From contig NC_018518.1 in NCBI RefSeq assembly GCF_000306945.1, positions 558,001-622,000 of the forward strand: 64,000 bases of DNA, written 5' to 3'. Under the pieces are notes generated by a model. That model did no database searches. It was not told the origin of the DNA and worked only from the letters and a program-made list of their open reading frames with translations. Below, one piece after another: positions 19,437-27,684 of the stretch (the stretch's first letter is position 1; every line of letters begins with the position of its first letter). The stretch is from Bordetella pertussis 18323 (lineage in GTDB: Bacteria; Pseudomonadota; Gammaproteobacteria; Burkholderiales; Burkholderiaceae_B). The position numbers and the translations under genes were made by a program.

Positions 19437-19964
19437 TTACATATGGAGCTCCGGCAGCGCCCATAGCAGGGCGCCGGTCAGCAGCGCGTAGCGCAGAAAC
19501 TTGCCGATGGCCATGTAGGCCACGCAAGGCCAGAAGCTGAGCCGCAGCCAGCCGGCCACCGCGCACAGCGGGTCGCCCACCGCCGGCAGCCAGGACAGCA
19601 GCAGCGCCGGCGGCCCCATCCGGTGCAGCTAGATCCGCGCGCGCGCGTTCCAGCGCCCGCCCAGGCGCGACTGGAAGCCGTCCTACCGCTCGTGGGGGTG
19701 GCGGGCGCGCCAGCGCTCGACGGCGCGGTGCGCCCACAGCCCCATGTAGTAGCTGATGGCCCCGCCGGCCGTATTGCCGACGGTCGCCACCAGCACGGTG
19801 GGCCAGAACATATCGGGCGCCAGCTTGACGAATCCGTACACCGCCGCCTCGGACCCCAGCGGCAACGACAGCAGGCTGACGAGGAAAACCGCGCTCAGGC
19901 CCACCTTGGGCAGGGCCAGGAGAGCGAGCAGCCAATGAACGGCATCGAGCAGGCTTTGTTCCAT
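19437..19964 (-). pseudogene. YqaA/SNARE-associated (VTT domain) membrane protein with two nonsense codons
   Basis: One continuous frame of about 175 codons runs from MEQSLLDAVHWLLALLALPK to LPELHM. It reads as a small polytopic inner-membrane protein of the YqaA branch of the DedA/VTT family (AAVYGFVKLAPDMFWPTVLV, then PPALLLSWLPAVGDPLCAVA). Two in-frame TAG codons interrupt it, one after RHPHER and one before LHRMGPPALL, about 22 codons apart. Single-base changes from Gln or Trp codons would explain them. Neither fragment is likely to be functional. It diverges from ilvA across 86 bases. Confidence 0.85.
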
Positions 19965-20050
19965 GATGGCCGGTAGTGTAGGGCCAGTCGCCCCGGATGT
20001 CCCTGTGGTAATCTGCCCGACGCCTTTTTTTCCCGCGCCGCCGTCCCGCC

Positions 20051-21559
20051 ATGTCCACCGACTACCTCAAACGCATCCTGACCTCCAAGGTCTACGACGT
20101 CGCCGTCGAATCGCCGCTGGAGCGCGCGCCCCTGCTGTCGCAGCGCATCGCGAACAACGTGCTGCTCAAGCGCGAGGACACCCAGGCGGTATTCAGCTTC
20201 AAGCTGCGCGGCGCCTACAACAAGATGGCCAACCTGACGCCGGCGGCGCGCAGCCGCGGCGTGATCGCCGCCTCGGCGGGCAACCATGCCCAGGGCGTGG
20301 CCCTGGCGGCCACCAGGCTGGGCTGCCGCGCGGTCATCGTCATGCCCACCACCAGCCCGCAGGTCAAGGTCGACGCCGTGCGCCGGCTCGGCGGCGAGGT
20401 CGTGCTGGCCGGCGACAGCTTCACCGACGCCTACGAACACGCGCAGCAACTGGAAAAGCGCGAAAAGCTGACCTTCGTGCATCCCTTCGACGATCCCGAC
20501 GTGATCGCCGGCCAGGGCACCATCGGCATGGAAATCCTGCGCCAGCATCCGGGCGAGATCGAGGCGATCTTCGTGGCCATCGGCGGCGGCGGCCTGATCG
20601 CCGGCGTGGCCGCCTACATCAAGCAGTTGCGGCCGGAAATCAAGATCATCGGCGTGCAGACCGAAGACTCCGACGCAATGGTCCGCAGCGTACGCGCCGG
20701 CCGGCGCGTGCAGCTCAGCGATGTCGGCCTGTTCTCGGACGGCACGGCCGTCAAGCTGGTGGGCGCCGAAACGTTCCGGCTGGCGCGCCAGTACGTGGAC
20801 GACTTCGTGGTGGTCAATACCGACGCGATCTGCGCGGCCATCAAGGACGTGTTCCAGGACACCCGCAGCGTGCTGGAGCCCGCCGGCGCCATGGCGGTGG
20901 CCGGCGCCAAGCAGTACGCGGCCGAGCACAAGCTCAAGGGCAAGACCCTGGTCGCGGTGGCATGCGGCGCCAACATGAATTTCGACCGGCTGCGCTTCGT
21001 GGCCGAGCGCGCCGAAGTGGGCGAAATGCGCGAGGCGGTGTTCGCCGTCACCATGCCCGAGCAGCGCGGCAGCTTCCGCCGCTTCTGCGAGCTGGTCGGC
21101 AACCGCAGCGTCACCGAGTTCAACTACCGCATCTCCGATGCCGAGCGTGCGCACGTCTTCGTGGGCGTGCAGGTCTCCACGCCAGCCGAGCCGGAAAAGA
21201 TCGCCGCCAACTTCCGCCGGCACGGCTTCGACACCCTGGACCTGACGCACGACGAACTGGCCAAGACGCACCTGCGCCACATGGTCGGCGGCCATTCGGC
21301 GCTGGCGCGCAACGAACTGCTCTACCGCTTCGAATTCCCCGAGCGCCCGGGCGCGTTGATGCGCTTTCTCAACGCCATGAACCCCGACTGGAACATCAGC
21401 CTGTTCCACTACCGTAACCAGGGCGCCGACTACGGCAACATCCTGATCGGCATCCAGGTTCCGCCCACCGACAAGAAACTGTTCAAGACCTTCGTCGCCG
21501 AACTGGGCTACCCGCACTGGAACGAAACGGACAACCCGGCGTACAGGCTGTTCCTGTAG
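20051..21559 (+). CDS. ilvA: Threonine ammonia-lyase (threonine deaminase), biosynthetic
   Basis: The enzyme converts threonine to 2-oxobutanoate, the first step of isoleucine synthesis. The 502-residue chain has the PLP-binding motif FSFKLRGAYNKM with Lys51, the ASAGNHAQGVA substrate loop and the GGGGLIAGVA phosphate-binding loop. Two ACT-like regulatory repeats follow from about residue 330 (AVFAVTMPEQRGSFRRF, then RFEFPERPGALMRFLN). The length and double ACT tail are those of the biosynthetic, isoleucine-inhibited form rather than the short catabolic TdcB. It ends 14 bases before a perfect palindrome. Confidence 0.95.
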   Translation: MSTDYLKRILTSKVYDVAVESPLERAPLLSQRIANNVLLKREDTQAVFSFKLRGAYNKMANLTPAARSRGVIAASAGNHAQGVALAATRLGCRAVIVMPTTSPQVKVDAVRRLGGEVVLAGDSFTDAYEHAQQLEKREKLTFVHPFDDPDVIAGQGTIGMEILRQHPGEIEAIFVAIGGGGLIAGVAAYIKQLRPEIKIIGVQTEDSDAMVRSVRAGRRVQLSDVGLFSDGTAVKLVGAETFRLARQYVDDFVVVNTDAICAAIKDVFQDTRSVLEPAGAMAVAGAKQYAAEHKLKGKTLVAVACGANMNFDRLRFVAERAEVGEMREAVFAVTMPEQRGSFRRFCELVGNRSVTEFNYRISDAERAHVFVGVQVSTPAEPEKIAANFRRHGFDTLDLTHDELAKTHLRHMVGGHSALARNELLYRFEFPERPGALMRFLNAMNPDWNISLFHYRNQGADYGNILIGIQVPPTDKKLFKTFVAELGYPHWNETDNPAYRLFL

Positions 21560-21573
21560 GCCGGGGGGGAGGA

Positions 21574-21601
21574 GGTGCCTGTCCCCGCGGGGACAGGCAC
21601 C
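21574..21601. repeat. Perfect 28-bp palindrome (ilvA / porin junction)
   Basis: GGTGCCTGTCCCCG is followed directly by its reverse complement. It sits between the convergent ends of ilvA and the porin gene and is identical to the element at 58497. It may act as a two-way terminator stem or be a dispersed intergenic repeat; there is no T-run. Confidence 0.92.
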
Positions 21602-21881
21602 CGAGTATCAGAATCTGTGTCTGATCCCCATCGCCACGGCCGTGTCCTTGGCGTCGCGCTGGAATGCATAGTTCTTGCCGTACGAGGCGTAGGCGTACAG
21701 GTTGGTGCGCTTGGTGAAGTCGTACGTGTAGCCCAGGCTGTAGACGTTGAACGTGGCGTCGTCGCCGGTCAGCTTGTCGTTGCTGGGCGTGGCGCGTTGC
21801 CATGAGCCGAACACCGACGAGCGGCCCAGCGGAACGGTGGCGCCGATCATGTACGAATTGGCGCGAAAACCGTCGGCTACC

Positions 21882-22924
21882 TGTGAAGATTCAATAGGTT
21901 GTATGCATGGTTCATCCGAACCGGATTTGAGAAACTGGAAATCGCCACCCCCCCAGTTCACTCAAGGAGCCCGGCCGGATGAACACCCATAAGCATGCCC
22001 GATTGACCTTCCTACGTCGACTCGAAATGGTCCAGCAATTGATCGCCCATCAAGTTTGTGTGCCTGAAGCGGCCCGCGCCTATGGGGTCACCGCGCCGAC
22101 TGTGCGCAAATGGCTGGGCCGCTTCCTGGCTCAGGGCCAGGCGGGCTTGGCCGATGCGTCCTCGCGCCCGACGGTCTCGCCCCGAGCGATTGCGCCGGCC
22201 AAGGCGCTGGCTATCGTGGAGCTGCGCCGCAAGCGGCTGACCCAAGCGCGCATCGCCCAGGCGCTGGGCGTGTCAGCCAGCACCGTCAGCCGCGTCCTGG
22301 CCCGCGCCGGTCTGTCGCACCTGGCCGACCTGGAGCCGGCCGAGCCGGTGGTGCGCTACGAGCATCAGGCCCCCGGCGATCTGCTGCACATCGACATCAA
22401 GAAGCTGGGACGTATCCAGCGCCCTGGCCACCGGGTCACGGGCAACCGACGCGATACCGTTGAGGGGGCCGGCTGGGACTTCGTCTTCGTGGCCATCGAT
22501 GACCACGCCCGCGTGGCCTTCACCGACATCCACCCCGACGAGCGCTTCCCCAGCGCCGTCCAGTTCCTCAAGGACGCAGTGGCCTACTACCAGCGCCTGG
22601 GCGTGACCATCCAGCGCTTGCTCACCGACAATGGCTCGGCCTTTCGCAGCCGCGCCTTCGCCGCGCTGTGCCATGAGCTGGGCATCAAGCACCGCTTTAC
22701 CCGACCTTACCGCCCACAGACCAATGGCAAGGCCGAACGCTTCATCCAGTCGGCCTTGCGTGAGTGGGCTTACGCTCACACCTACCAGAACTCCCAACAC
22801 CGAGCCGATGCCATGAAATCCTGGCTACACCACTACAACTGGCATCGACCCCACCAAGGCATCGGGCGCGCTGTACCCATCTCCAGACTCAACCTGGACG
22901 AATACAACCTATTGACAGTTCACA
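21882..22924 (+). mobile_element. IS481, copy 1 (inside the porin gene)
   Basis: The 1043-bp element has ends TGTGAAGATTCAATAGGTTG and CAACCTATTGACAGTTCACA (imperfect inverted repeats). Flanks are GCTACC on the left and GCTAGC on the right, so a NCTAGN target duplication with one substituted base. Both flanks belong to the same porin gene, so this copy is a simple insertion. Compared with copy 2 it has one C-for-A change in the leader before the transposase. Confidence 0.95.
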
Positions 22925-22929
22925 GCTAG
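21979..22929 (+). CDS. IS481 transposase (copy 1)
   Basis: This 316-residue DDE transposase has two N-terminal helix-turn-helix units (ARAYGVTAPTVRKWLGRF, then AQALGVSASTVSRVLARAG). The RNase-H-like core carries Asp139 in LLHIDIKKLG, Asp217 in LLTDNGSAF and Glu253 in NGKAERFIQS. Its stop codon TAG lies outside the element, in the CTAG of the target duplication. The frame is intact, so this copy may be active. Confidence 0.95.
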   Translation: MNTHKHARLTFLRRLEMVQQLIAHQVCVPEAARAYGVTAPTVRKWLGRFLAQGQAGLADASSRPTVSPRAIAPAKALAIVELRRKRLTQARIAQALGVSASTVSRVLARAGLSHLADLEPAEPVVRYEHQAPGDLLHIDIKKLGRIQRPGHRVTGNRRDTVEGAGWDFVFVAIDDHARVAFTDIHPDERFPSAVQFLKDAVAYYQRLGVTIQRLLTDNGSAFRSRAFAALCHELGIKHRFTRPYRPQTNGKAERFIQSALREWAYAHTYQNSQHRADAMKSWLHHYNWHRPHQGIGRAVPISRLNLDEYNLLTVHS

Positions 22930-23860
22930 CATGAACGAACTCAGCTTGTTGAAGCCATCGGGCGTAGTGCCCATGTTCTGACCCACGAACCAGCCATCGC
23001 GCGTCTGGCCGAAAGCCGCGGCCAGCTTGACCACCTCGAAATCGTAAGCGCCGCCGATGGCGTACTGCTGCACCCGCGCATCGGATTTGCCGCCGGCCCG
23101 ATCGTCGTTGGGGTTGAAGCGATCGTACGTCAGGGCCAGGTTGACCGGTCCGTTCAGGTACTGCAGGCCGGTGGTCAGCACGCGGTTGTTCCCGGCGGTG
23201 GCGAAGTTGCTGTCGTCGTCCAGCGTGTCGTCCGCGCTGAACGAATAACCGACGCCGAACTTGAAACCATCCAGGCTGGGCGTCTGGTACAGCACCATGT
23301 TGTCCAGGCGCATGGTGTTGGCGGCGCTGAATGTCGTGCCCATGTTCGCCGAGTTGTAGCTCACCGAGAACGGATCGATCGAGCCGAAGAACTTCGACGC
23401 CAGATTGGTCTGGCGGCCGAATTCCAGGCGGCCCCACGCATCGCTGTCCAGGCCCACCGTGGCCTGGCGGCCGAACAGGCGGCCGCTTTGCAGCGAGTTG
23501 CCGTTGAGCGGGCCGAAGCCGGCCTCCAGGTTGAACACGGCGCGCAGGCCGTCGCCCAGGTCTTCGCTGCCGCGCAGCCCGAAGCGCGAGCCGCTGCTGA
23601 CGCCTTGCACTGCGCCGATGCGGCTTTGCGACTGGCCCTTGAACTTGACCTGTTCATAACCGAGGCCGGCATCGATGAGGCCATACAGCGTCACCGAGTC
23701 GGCAGCCTGCGCGGCACCGGCGAAACCCGTCGCCAGCGCCACGGCCAGTAGTGTTTTTTTCATAGCAGTTCCCTACGGATGGCAAGAAAGACATGCGCCT
23801 GGCGCAGCCATGCTGCGCGCGAAGCACTGCCCACAGTGTCCGGCCGGCACCCGCGCGGAG

Positions 23861-23880
23861 AAACCCCTATTTCGGGGAAC
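23861..23880. promoter_or_regulatory. Motif A upstream of the porin gene
   Basis: The 20-base sequence AAACCCCTATTTCGGGGAAC matches 17 of 20 bases of the sequence at 24348-24367. Both lie just ahead of gene starts in this cluster (porin, and DUF4148/LysR). A shared operator is a reasonable inference. Apart from it, the 209-bp gap 23764-23972 holds nothing I can name. Confidence 0.45.
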
Positions 23881-23972
23881 ACTTTCCCATCAATGGAAGA
23901 ATGGACGGGCACGGCGGCTGCGGCCGCCCGGTCCGGCGCCCTGCCCGCGCGGGCTGGGCGGGACGGCGCGCC

Positions 23973-24251
23973 TTACTTGGCGGGCGGGTAGTCCAGTTCG
24001 CCGAAGGTGACTTCGCCGGCGGCCTTGGCGGCAGCCAGTTCGGCGCGCACCTGCTCGCGCGTCTTGCCGGCGGCGGGCGCAGCGGCGGGAGCGGGATAGT
24101 CCAGCTCGCCGAACGTGACCTGCCCGGCGGCCTTGGCGGCGGCCAGTTCGGCGCGAACCTGTTCGCGGGTCTTGCCATCGGCGTGGGCGGCGGACATGCC
24201 CGCCAGCGTAACGGAAACCATGAGTGCAGTGGCCAGGGCGTGGCGTTTCAT
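23973..24251 (-). CDS. DUF4148 small secreted protein with a duplicated motif
   Basis: The 92-residue protein starts at ATG 24251, which has GGAGAAG six bases upstream; a longer TTG start is less likely. A signal peptide (ALATALMVSVTLAGMSAAHA) precedes two near-identical 26-residue repeats, each opening GKTREQVRAELAAAKAAG and closing VTFGELDYP. DUF4148 proteins are common in Burkholderiales as small periplasmic or secreted proteins of unknown function. It lies between a porin pseudogene and a LysR pseudogene. Confidence 0.8.
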   Translation of the reverse strand: MKRHALATALMVSVTLAGMSAAHADGKTREQVRAELAAAKAAGQVTFGELDYPAPAAAPAAGKTREQVRAELAAAKAAGEVTFGELDYPPAK

Positions 24252-24347
24252 CGACTTCTCCAATCTTAAATGTTGTTCAGTGCCGTGTGGGGCAATGTGT
24301 CAACGCAATGACGACCGGAGAAGTATCAGCGCTTCGAACCTAAGTAA

Positions 24348-24367
24348 AAACCCTTATTTTGGCGAAC
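24348..24367. promoter_or_regulatory. Motif A, second copy, upstream of DUF4148 and LysR genes
   Basis: AAACCCTTATTTTGGCGAAC differs at three positions from the porin-promoter copy at 23861. It lies in the 243-bp gap between the divergent DUF4148 and LysR genes, where a LysR operator would be expected. Confidence 0.45.
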
Positions 24368-24409
24368 TTCATTCCATGAGCGGGATAATGATTAAGCAAG
24401 ATGTATGTT

Positions 24410-24430
24410 CCCGCCATTTATTATGGCGGG
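24410..24430. promoter_or_regulatory. Perfect hairpin in the LysR leader
   Basis: CCCGCCAT and ATGGCGGG flank a five-base TTATT loop, 65 bases before the LysR start codon. It may be an operator or an RNA hairpin in the leader. It is not followed by a T-run. Confidence 0.4.
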
Positions 24431-24494
24431 ACTCGCACCGCGCGCATGCGGTGGGCGCGCCCACCCGCCGGCGGCATAAGAACAGAGGTCCAAG

Positions 24495-25381
24495 ATGGAT
24501 ATCCAGCTCAACGACATCGCGCTCTTCGTTGAAGTGGCCAAGCGCAAGAATTTCAGCCACGCGGCCGAAGCCCTCAACATCCCCACCTCCACGCTGTCGC
24601 GCCGTGTCAGCGAGCTGGAGCGCGGCCTGGGCATGCGCCTGCTCAACCGCAGCACCCGCCGCATCGACCTGACCGAAGCGGGCGCCCTGTATTTCGAGCG
24701 CTGCCGCCATATCGTCGAGGAAGCGCGCGTGGCGCACGAGCAATTGCAGGACATGGCCGCCCAGCCCAAGGGGCGGCTGCGCATTTCGCTGCCCACCAGC
24801 CTGGCGCAGCTGTTCCTGACCGACGTGATACCGGAGTTCCGCGGCCTGTATCCCGATATCGAATGCGACTTCGACCTCAGCATGCGCCCGGTCGATCCCA
24901 TCAGCAATCCGTTCGACCTGGTGCTGCGCTTCGGGCAGCAGCCCGACTCCAGCCTGGTCGCGCGCCAGATCGTGCTGATGACCCAGCACCTGTACGCCGC
25001 CCCGCAATACCTGGCCCTGCACGGCGAACCGCGCGTGCCGGCGGACCTGGGGCATCACGAATGCCTGCGCCCCTCCATGAGCGACGCGTTCTCGTACTGG
25101 GTACTGCAATCGGGCGACAAGGTCGAGCGGGTCCAGGTGTCGGGCCGGCTGGCGGCCAACAACATCGGCATGCTGGGCCGGCTGGCCAGCCAGGGCCTGG
25201 GCATCACGCCGCTGGTCATGAGCGACAGCATGACACGCGCCATCAGGCAGGCCTGGTGCGCGTGCTGCCCGATTGGGCGCTGACGCCGATCCCGTTGTTC
25301 GCGCTGATGCCCTCGCGCATGGTGCCCGCCAAGACGCGGGCCTTCCTCGATTTCATCCAGCCGCGCCTGAACGCGGGCTGA
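24495..25381 (+). pseudogene. LysR-family regulator with a 1-base frameshift near its C terminus
   Basis: The first 250 or so residues form a normal LysR protein: helix-turn-helix IALFVEVAKRKNFSHAAEAL with IPTSTLSRRVSELERGLG, then an effector domain. Near 25247 one base is missing after ATCAGG. The frame runs into CACCPIGR and a stop at 25283. The true ending (GLVRVLPDWALTPIPLFALM to FLDFIQPRLNAG) continues in the next frame to 25381. With the base restored the gene would code for 295 residues. Loss of the last 40 residues probably impairs effector-domain folding, though some residual DNA binding is possible. Confidence 0.85.
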
Positions 25382-25393
25382 GGCGGCGCGCGC

Positions 25394-25942
25394 TCAGTCG
25401 CCTTCCTGGTACTGGCACACGGTGTACAGCGGCGTGCCCGTGGCCGTGATCTGGGCCGAGCCGCCCAGGTAGGGCAGGTCGATGATGGCCGCGGCCTCGA
25501 CCACGTTGGCGCCCAGCCGCTGCAGCAGCTTGATGGCCGCCAGCATGGTGCCGCCGGTGTCGATCAGGTCGTCGACCAGCAACACGCGCTGGCCGGTGCG
25601 CACCGAATCGGTATGCATCTCGACCGCGGCATTGCCATATTCCAGCGAATATTCCTCGGCCACGGTACGGTACGGCAGCTTGCTCTTCTTGCGCACCGGC
25701 ACGAAGCCGAGGTTCAGTTCGTGCGCCAGCACCGCGCCCACGATGAAGCCGCGCGCATCGACGCCGGCCACCAGGTCGAGGCGCTGGCGCATATAGCGAT
25801 AGACGAACAGGTCGATCAGGACGCGGAACGTGCGCGGGTCCTGCAGCACGGGCGTGATGTCGCGAAACGTCACGCCGGGCGTGGGCCAATCGGGGACGCT
25901 GCGGATGGTGCGCCGGACCAGTTCGGCGTAATCGGTCTGCAT
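25394..25942 (-). CDS. apt: Adenine phosphoribosyltransferase
   Basis: The 182-residue purine-salvage enzyme makes AMP from adenine and PRPP. It has [16 protein letters not shown] and [17 protein letters not shown] near the N terminus. The PRPP-binding motif [17 protein letters not shown] and [19 protein letters not shown] follow, as in other Apt proteins. The ATG at 25942 gives the standard N terminus [13 protein letters not shown]; a longer start at 25969 is unlikely. It lies 62 bases downstream of cydC on the same strand. Confidence 0.93.
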   Translation of the reverse strand: MQTDYAELVRRTIRSVPDWPTPGVTFRDITPVLQDPRTFRVLIDLFVYRYMRQRLDLVAGVDARGFIVGAVLAHELNLGFVPVRKKSKLPYRTVAEEYSLEYGNAAVEMHTDSVRTGQRVLLVDDLIDTGGTMLAAIKLLQRLGANVVEAAAIIDLPYLGGSAQITATGTPLYTVCQYQEGD

Positions 25943-26004
25943 GGTGAACGTCCCTGGAAACAAAAGCAAGGCGAACTATAACCGCGCGCCGATGCTTAGG
26001 CCAG

Positions 26005-27684
26005 TCACATGGGCGCGGCGCGGTGCAGCCGGCCTGCTTGCAGCGTGTACACCGTATCGACCGTACCCGGCGGCAGGCGGGCATGCGTGGCGAGCACCAC
26101 GGTGCGCCCCTGCGTGGCGCGCGCCAGATCCGCCAGCAGCTCGGCCTCGGTGGCCGCGTCCAGGCCCGCGGTGGGCTCGTCGAGCAGGATGGCCGATGCG
26201 CCGGTCAGCAACGCGCGCGCCAGGCAAAGGCGGCGCGCCTGGCCGGCCGACAGTCCCGCACCGGTCTCGCCTATCCACGTATCGAGGCCGTGCGGCAGGC
26301 CACGCACCACCTCGCCCAGGCGCGCCGCGTCCAGCGCGCGCCACAGCGCCGCGTCGTCGGCCTGCGCGTCGCCGATCAGCAGATTGGTGCGCACGGTGCC
26401 GAGAAGCAATGGCGCATCCTGCGACAGCAAGGCCACGCGGCGATGCAGCTCGGCCTGCGCGCACTCGCGCACATCGCAGCCGGCGTAGCGCACCGCGCCG
26501 CGCTGCGGGTCCTCCAGGCGCAGCAGCAGCTGCAGCACGGTCGACTTGCCGGCGCCGCTGGCGCCGACGATGGCCACGCGCTGCCCGGGCGCGACGCGCA
26601 GGCTGGCGCCGTCGAGCACCGGATGCGGCGCGGCGTCGGGCACGGGATAGGCGAACGTCACGTCCTCCAGCGCCAGTTCGCCCGCCGGCGGCAAGGCGCG
26701 CGGCGCGGCCGGATCGCGCAGGTCGGGTTCGCGCGCGGCGATCTCGCCGATGCGCGCGGCGGCGGCGACCGCAGCGCCCAGGCGCGAAACGCCGCGCATG
26801 ACCGGGCCGGCCACTTCGAAGATGCCGATCGTCGCCAGCAACAAGCCCGCCAGCAAGGGGCCGCCCAGCTCGCCCGCCGCCAGTCCGTCCAGCCCGAACC
26901 ACAGCACGGCCAGCACCGCCGCGCCGGCGGCCAACTGCGCCAGCCACTGGCCGCGCGCGGCGATGCGCACCTGCGCCGCGCGCGCGCGGGCCGACTGCTC
27001 GCACGCGTCGGCGAACTGCGCGCGCGCCTGGGCGCCGGCATGCAGGGCCGCGATGTCGGCATGGCCTTCGACCGCATCCAGCGTCGCCGCGCGCAGGGCC
27101 GCCGCGCTTTCCTGCACCGCCGCGCCGGGCCGGCGGCCGGCGCGCGCCAGCCACCAGGGCGCCACGGCACAGCACAGCAGCAAGGCCGCGGCCACCACCA
27201 GCGCGGCGGCCGGAATCCAGGCCCCCATGACCGCGGTCAGGATGGCGCCGCCCACCAGCGCCACCGCAACCGGCGCCAGCACGAACAGGAACACCGTATC
27301 CAGCGCGTCGACGTCGCTGGTCAGCCGCGCCACCAAGTCGCCGCCGCGGTAGCGCGCCAGTTGGCGCGGCGTCAGGCGCACCAGCGAGCGGAATACCGAG
27401 GCCCGCAGATCGGCCAGCAGGCGCAGCGTGGCGGCGTGGCCGGCCAGCCGTTCACCGTAGCGCGAGGCGATGCGGATGAACGACAGGCCGCGCACCAGCG
27501 ACGACGGCACGAACAGATTGAACACCGCGCCCGCGCCGGCCAGCGCCGCCCCGGTCAGGAACCAGCCCGACACCCCGAGCAGGCCCACGCCCGCCGCCAC
27601 GGTCAGCAGCGACAGCGCCAGGGCCAGCGCCAGCGCGCCTTTGCGGCGCGCGTACAAGCGGAACAGTAAGCGCCACAGGCTCAT
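26005..27684 (-). CDS. cydC: Thiol reductant ABC exporter subunit CydC
   Basis: CydDC is a heterodimeric ABC transporter of the inner membrane, needed to assemble cytochrome bd; it moves thiols and/or haem. The 559-residue protein has six membrane helices (ALALALALSLLTVAAGVGLL onward). The ATPase domain has Walker A GASGAGKST, the LSAGQARRL signature and Walker B AILLDEPTAGLD. The ATG at 27684 overlaps the cydD stop (ATGA). An upstream ATG (27726) would extend it by 14 residues into cydD and is less likely. It is the last gene of the cyd operon. Confidence 0.92.
   Translation of the reverse strand: MSLWRLLFRLYARRKGALALALALSLLTVAAGVGLLGVSGWFLTGAALAGAGAVFNLFVPSSLVRGLSFIRIASRYGERLAGHAATLRLLADLRASVFRSLVRLTPRQLARYRGGDLVARLTSDVDALDTVFLFVLAPVAVALVGGAILTAVMGAWIPAAALVVAAALLLCCAVAPWWLARAGRRPGAAVQESAAALRAATLDAVEGHADIAALHAGAQARAQFADACEQSARARAAQVRIAARGQWLAQLAAGAAVLAVLWFGLDGLAAGELGGPLLAGLLLATIGIFEVAGPVMRGVSRLGAAVAAAARIGEIAAREPDLRDPAAPRALPPAGELALEDVTFAYPVPDAAPHPVLDGASLRVAPGQRVAIVGASGAGKSTVLQLLLRLEDPQRGAVRYAGCDVRECAQAELHRRVALLSQDAPLLLGTVRTNLLIGDAQADDAALWRALDAARLGEVVRGLPHGLDTWIGETGAGLSAGQARRLCLARALLTGASAILLDEPTAGLDAATEAELLADLARATQGRTVVLATHARLPPGTVDTVYTLQAGRLHRAAPM

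Larger units (their letters stand above)
21608..23763 (-). pseudogene. Outer-membrane porin (general Gram-negative porin family) split by IS481
   Basis: The 5' part (22925-23763) encodes a signal peptide (MKKTLLAVALATGFAGAAQA) and porin strands SVTLYGLIDAGLGYEQVKF and SGSRFGLRGSEDLGDGLRAV, running to NKLSSFML. The 3' part (21608-21881) continues ADGFRANSYMIGATVPLG and ends GIRHRF with the C-terminal Phe of outer-membrane barrels. Joining the parts with one 6-bp target copy gives 1107 bases in frame, a 368-residue trimeric porin. IS481 interrupts it in the opposite orientation. The truncated protein would lack the last strands and its insertion signal. A motif upstream at 23861 recurs near a LysR gene. 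Confidence 0.92.

Noticed and set aside
21881..22930. Porin interruption as a recombination joint like copies 2 and 3
   Set aside because: Both sides of IS481 copy 1 belong to one porin frame, and joining them with one target copy gives an in-frame 368-codon gene, so it is a simple insertion.
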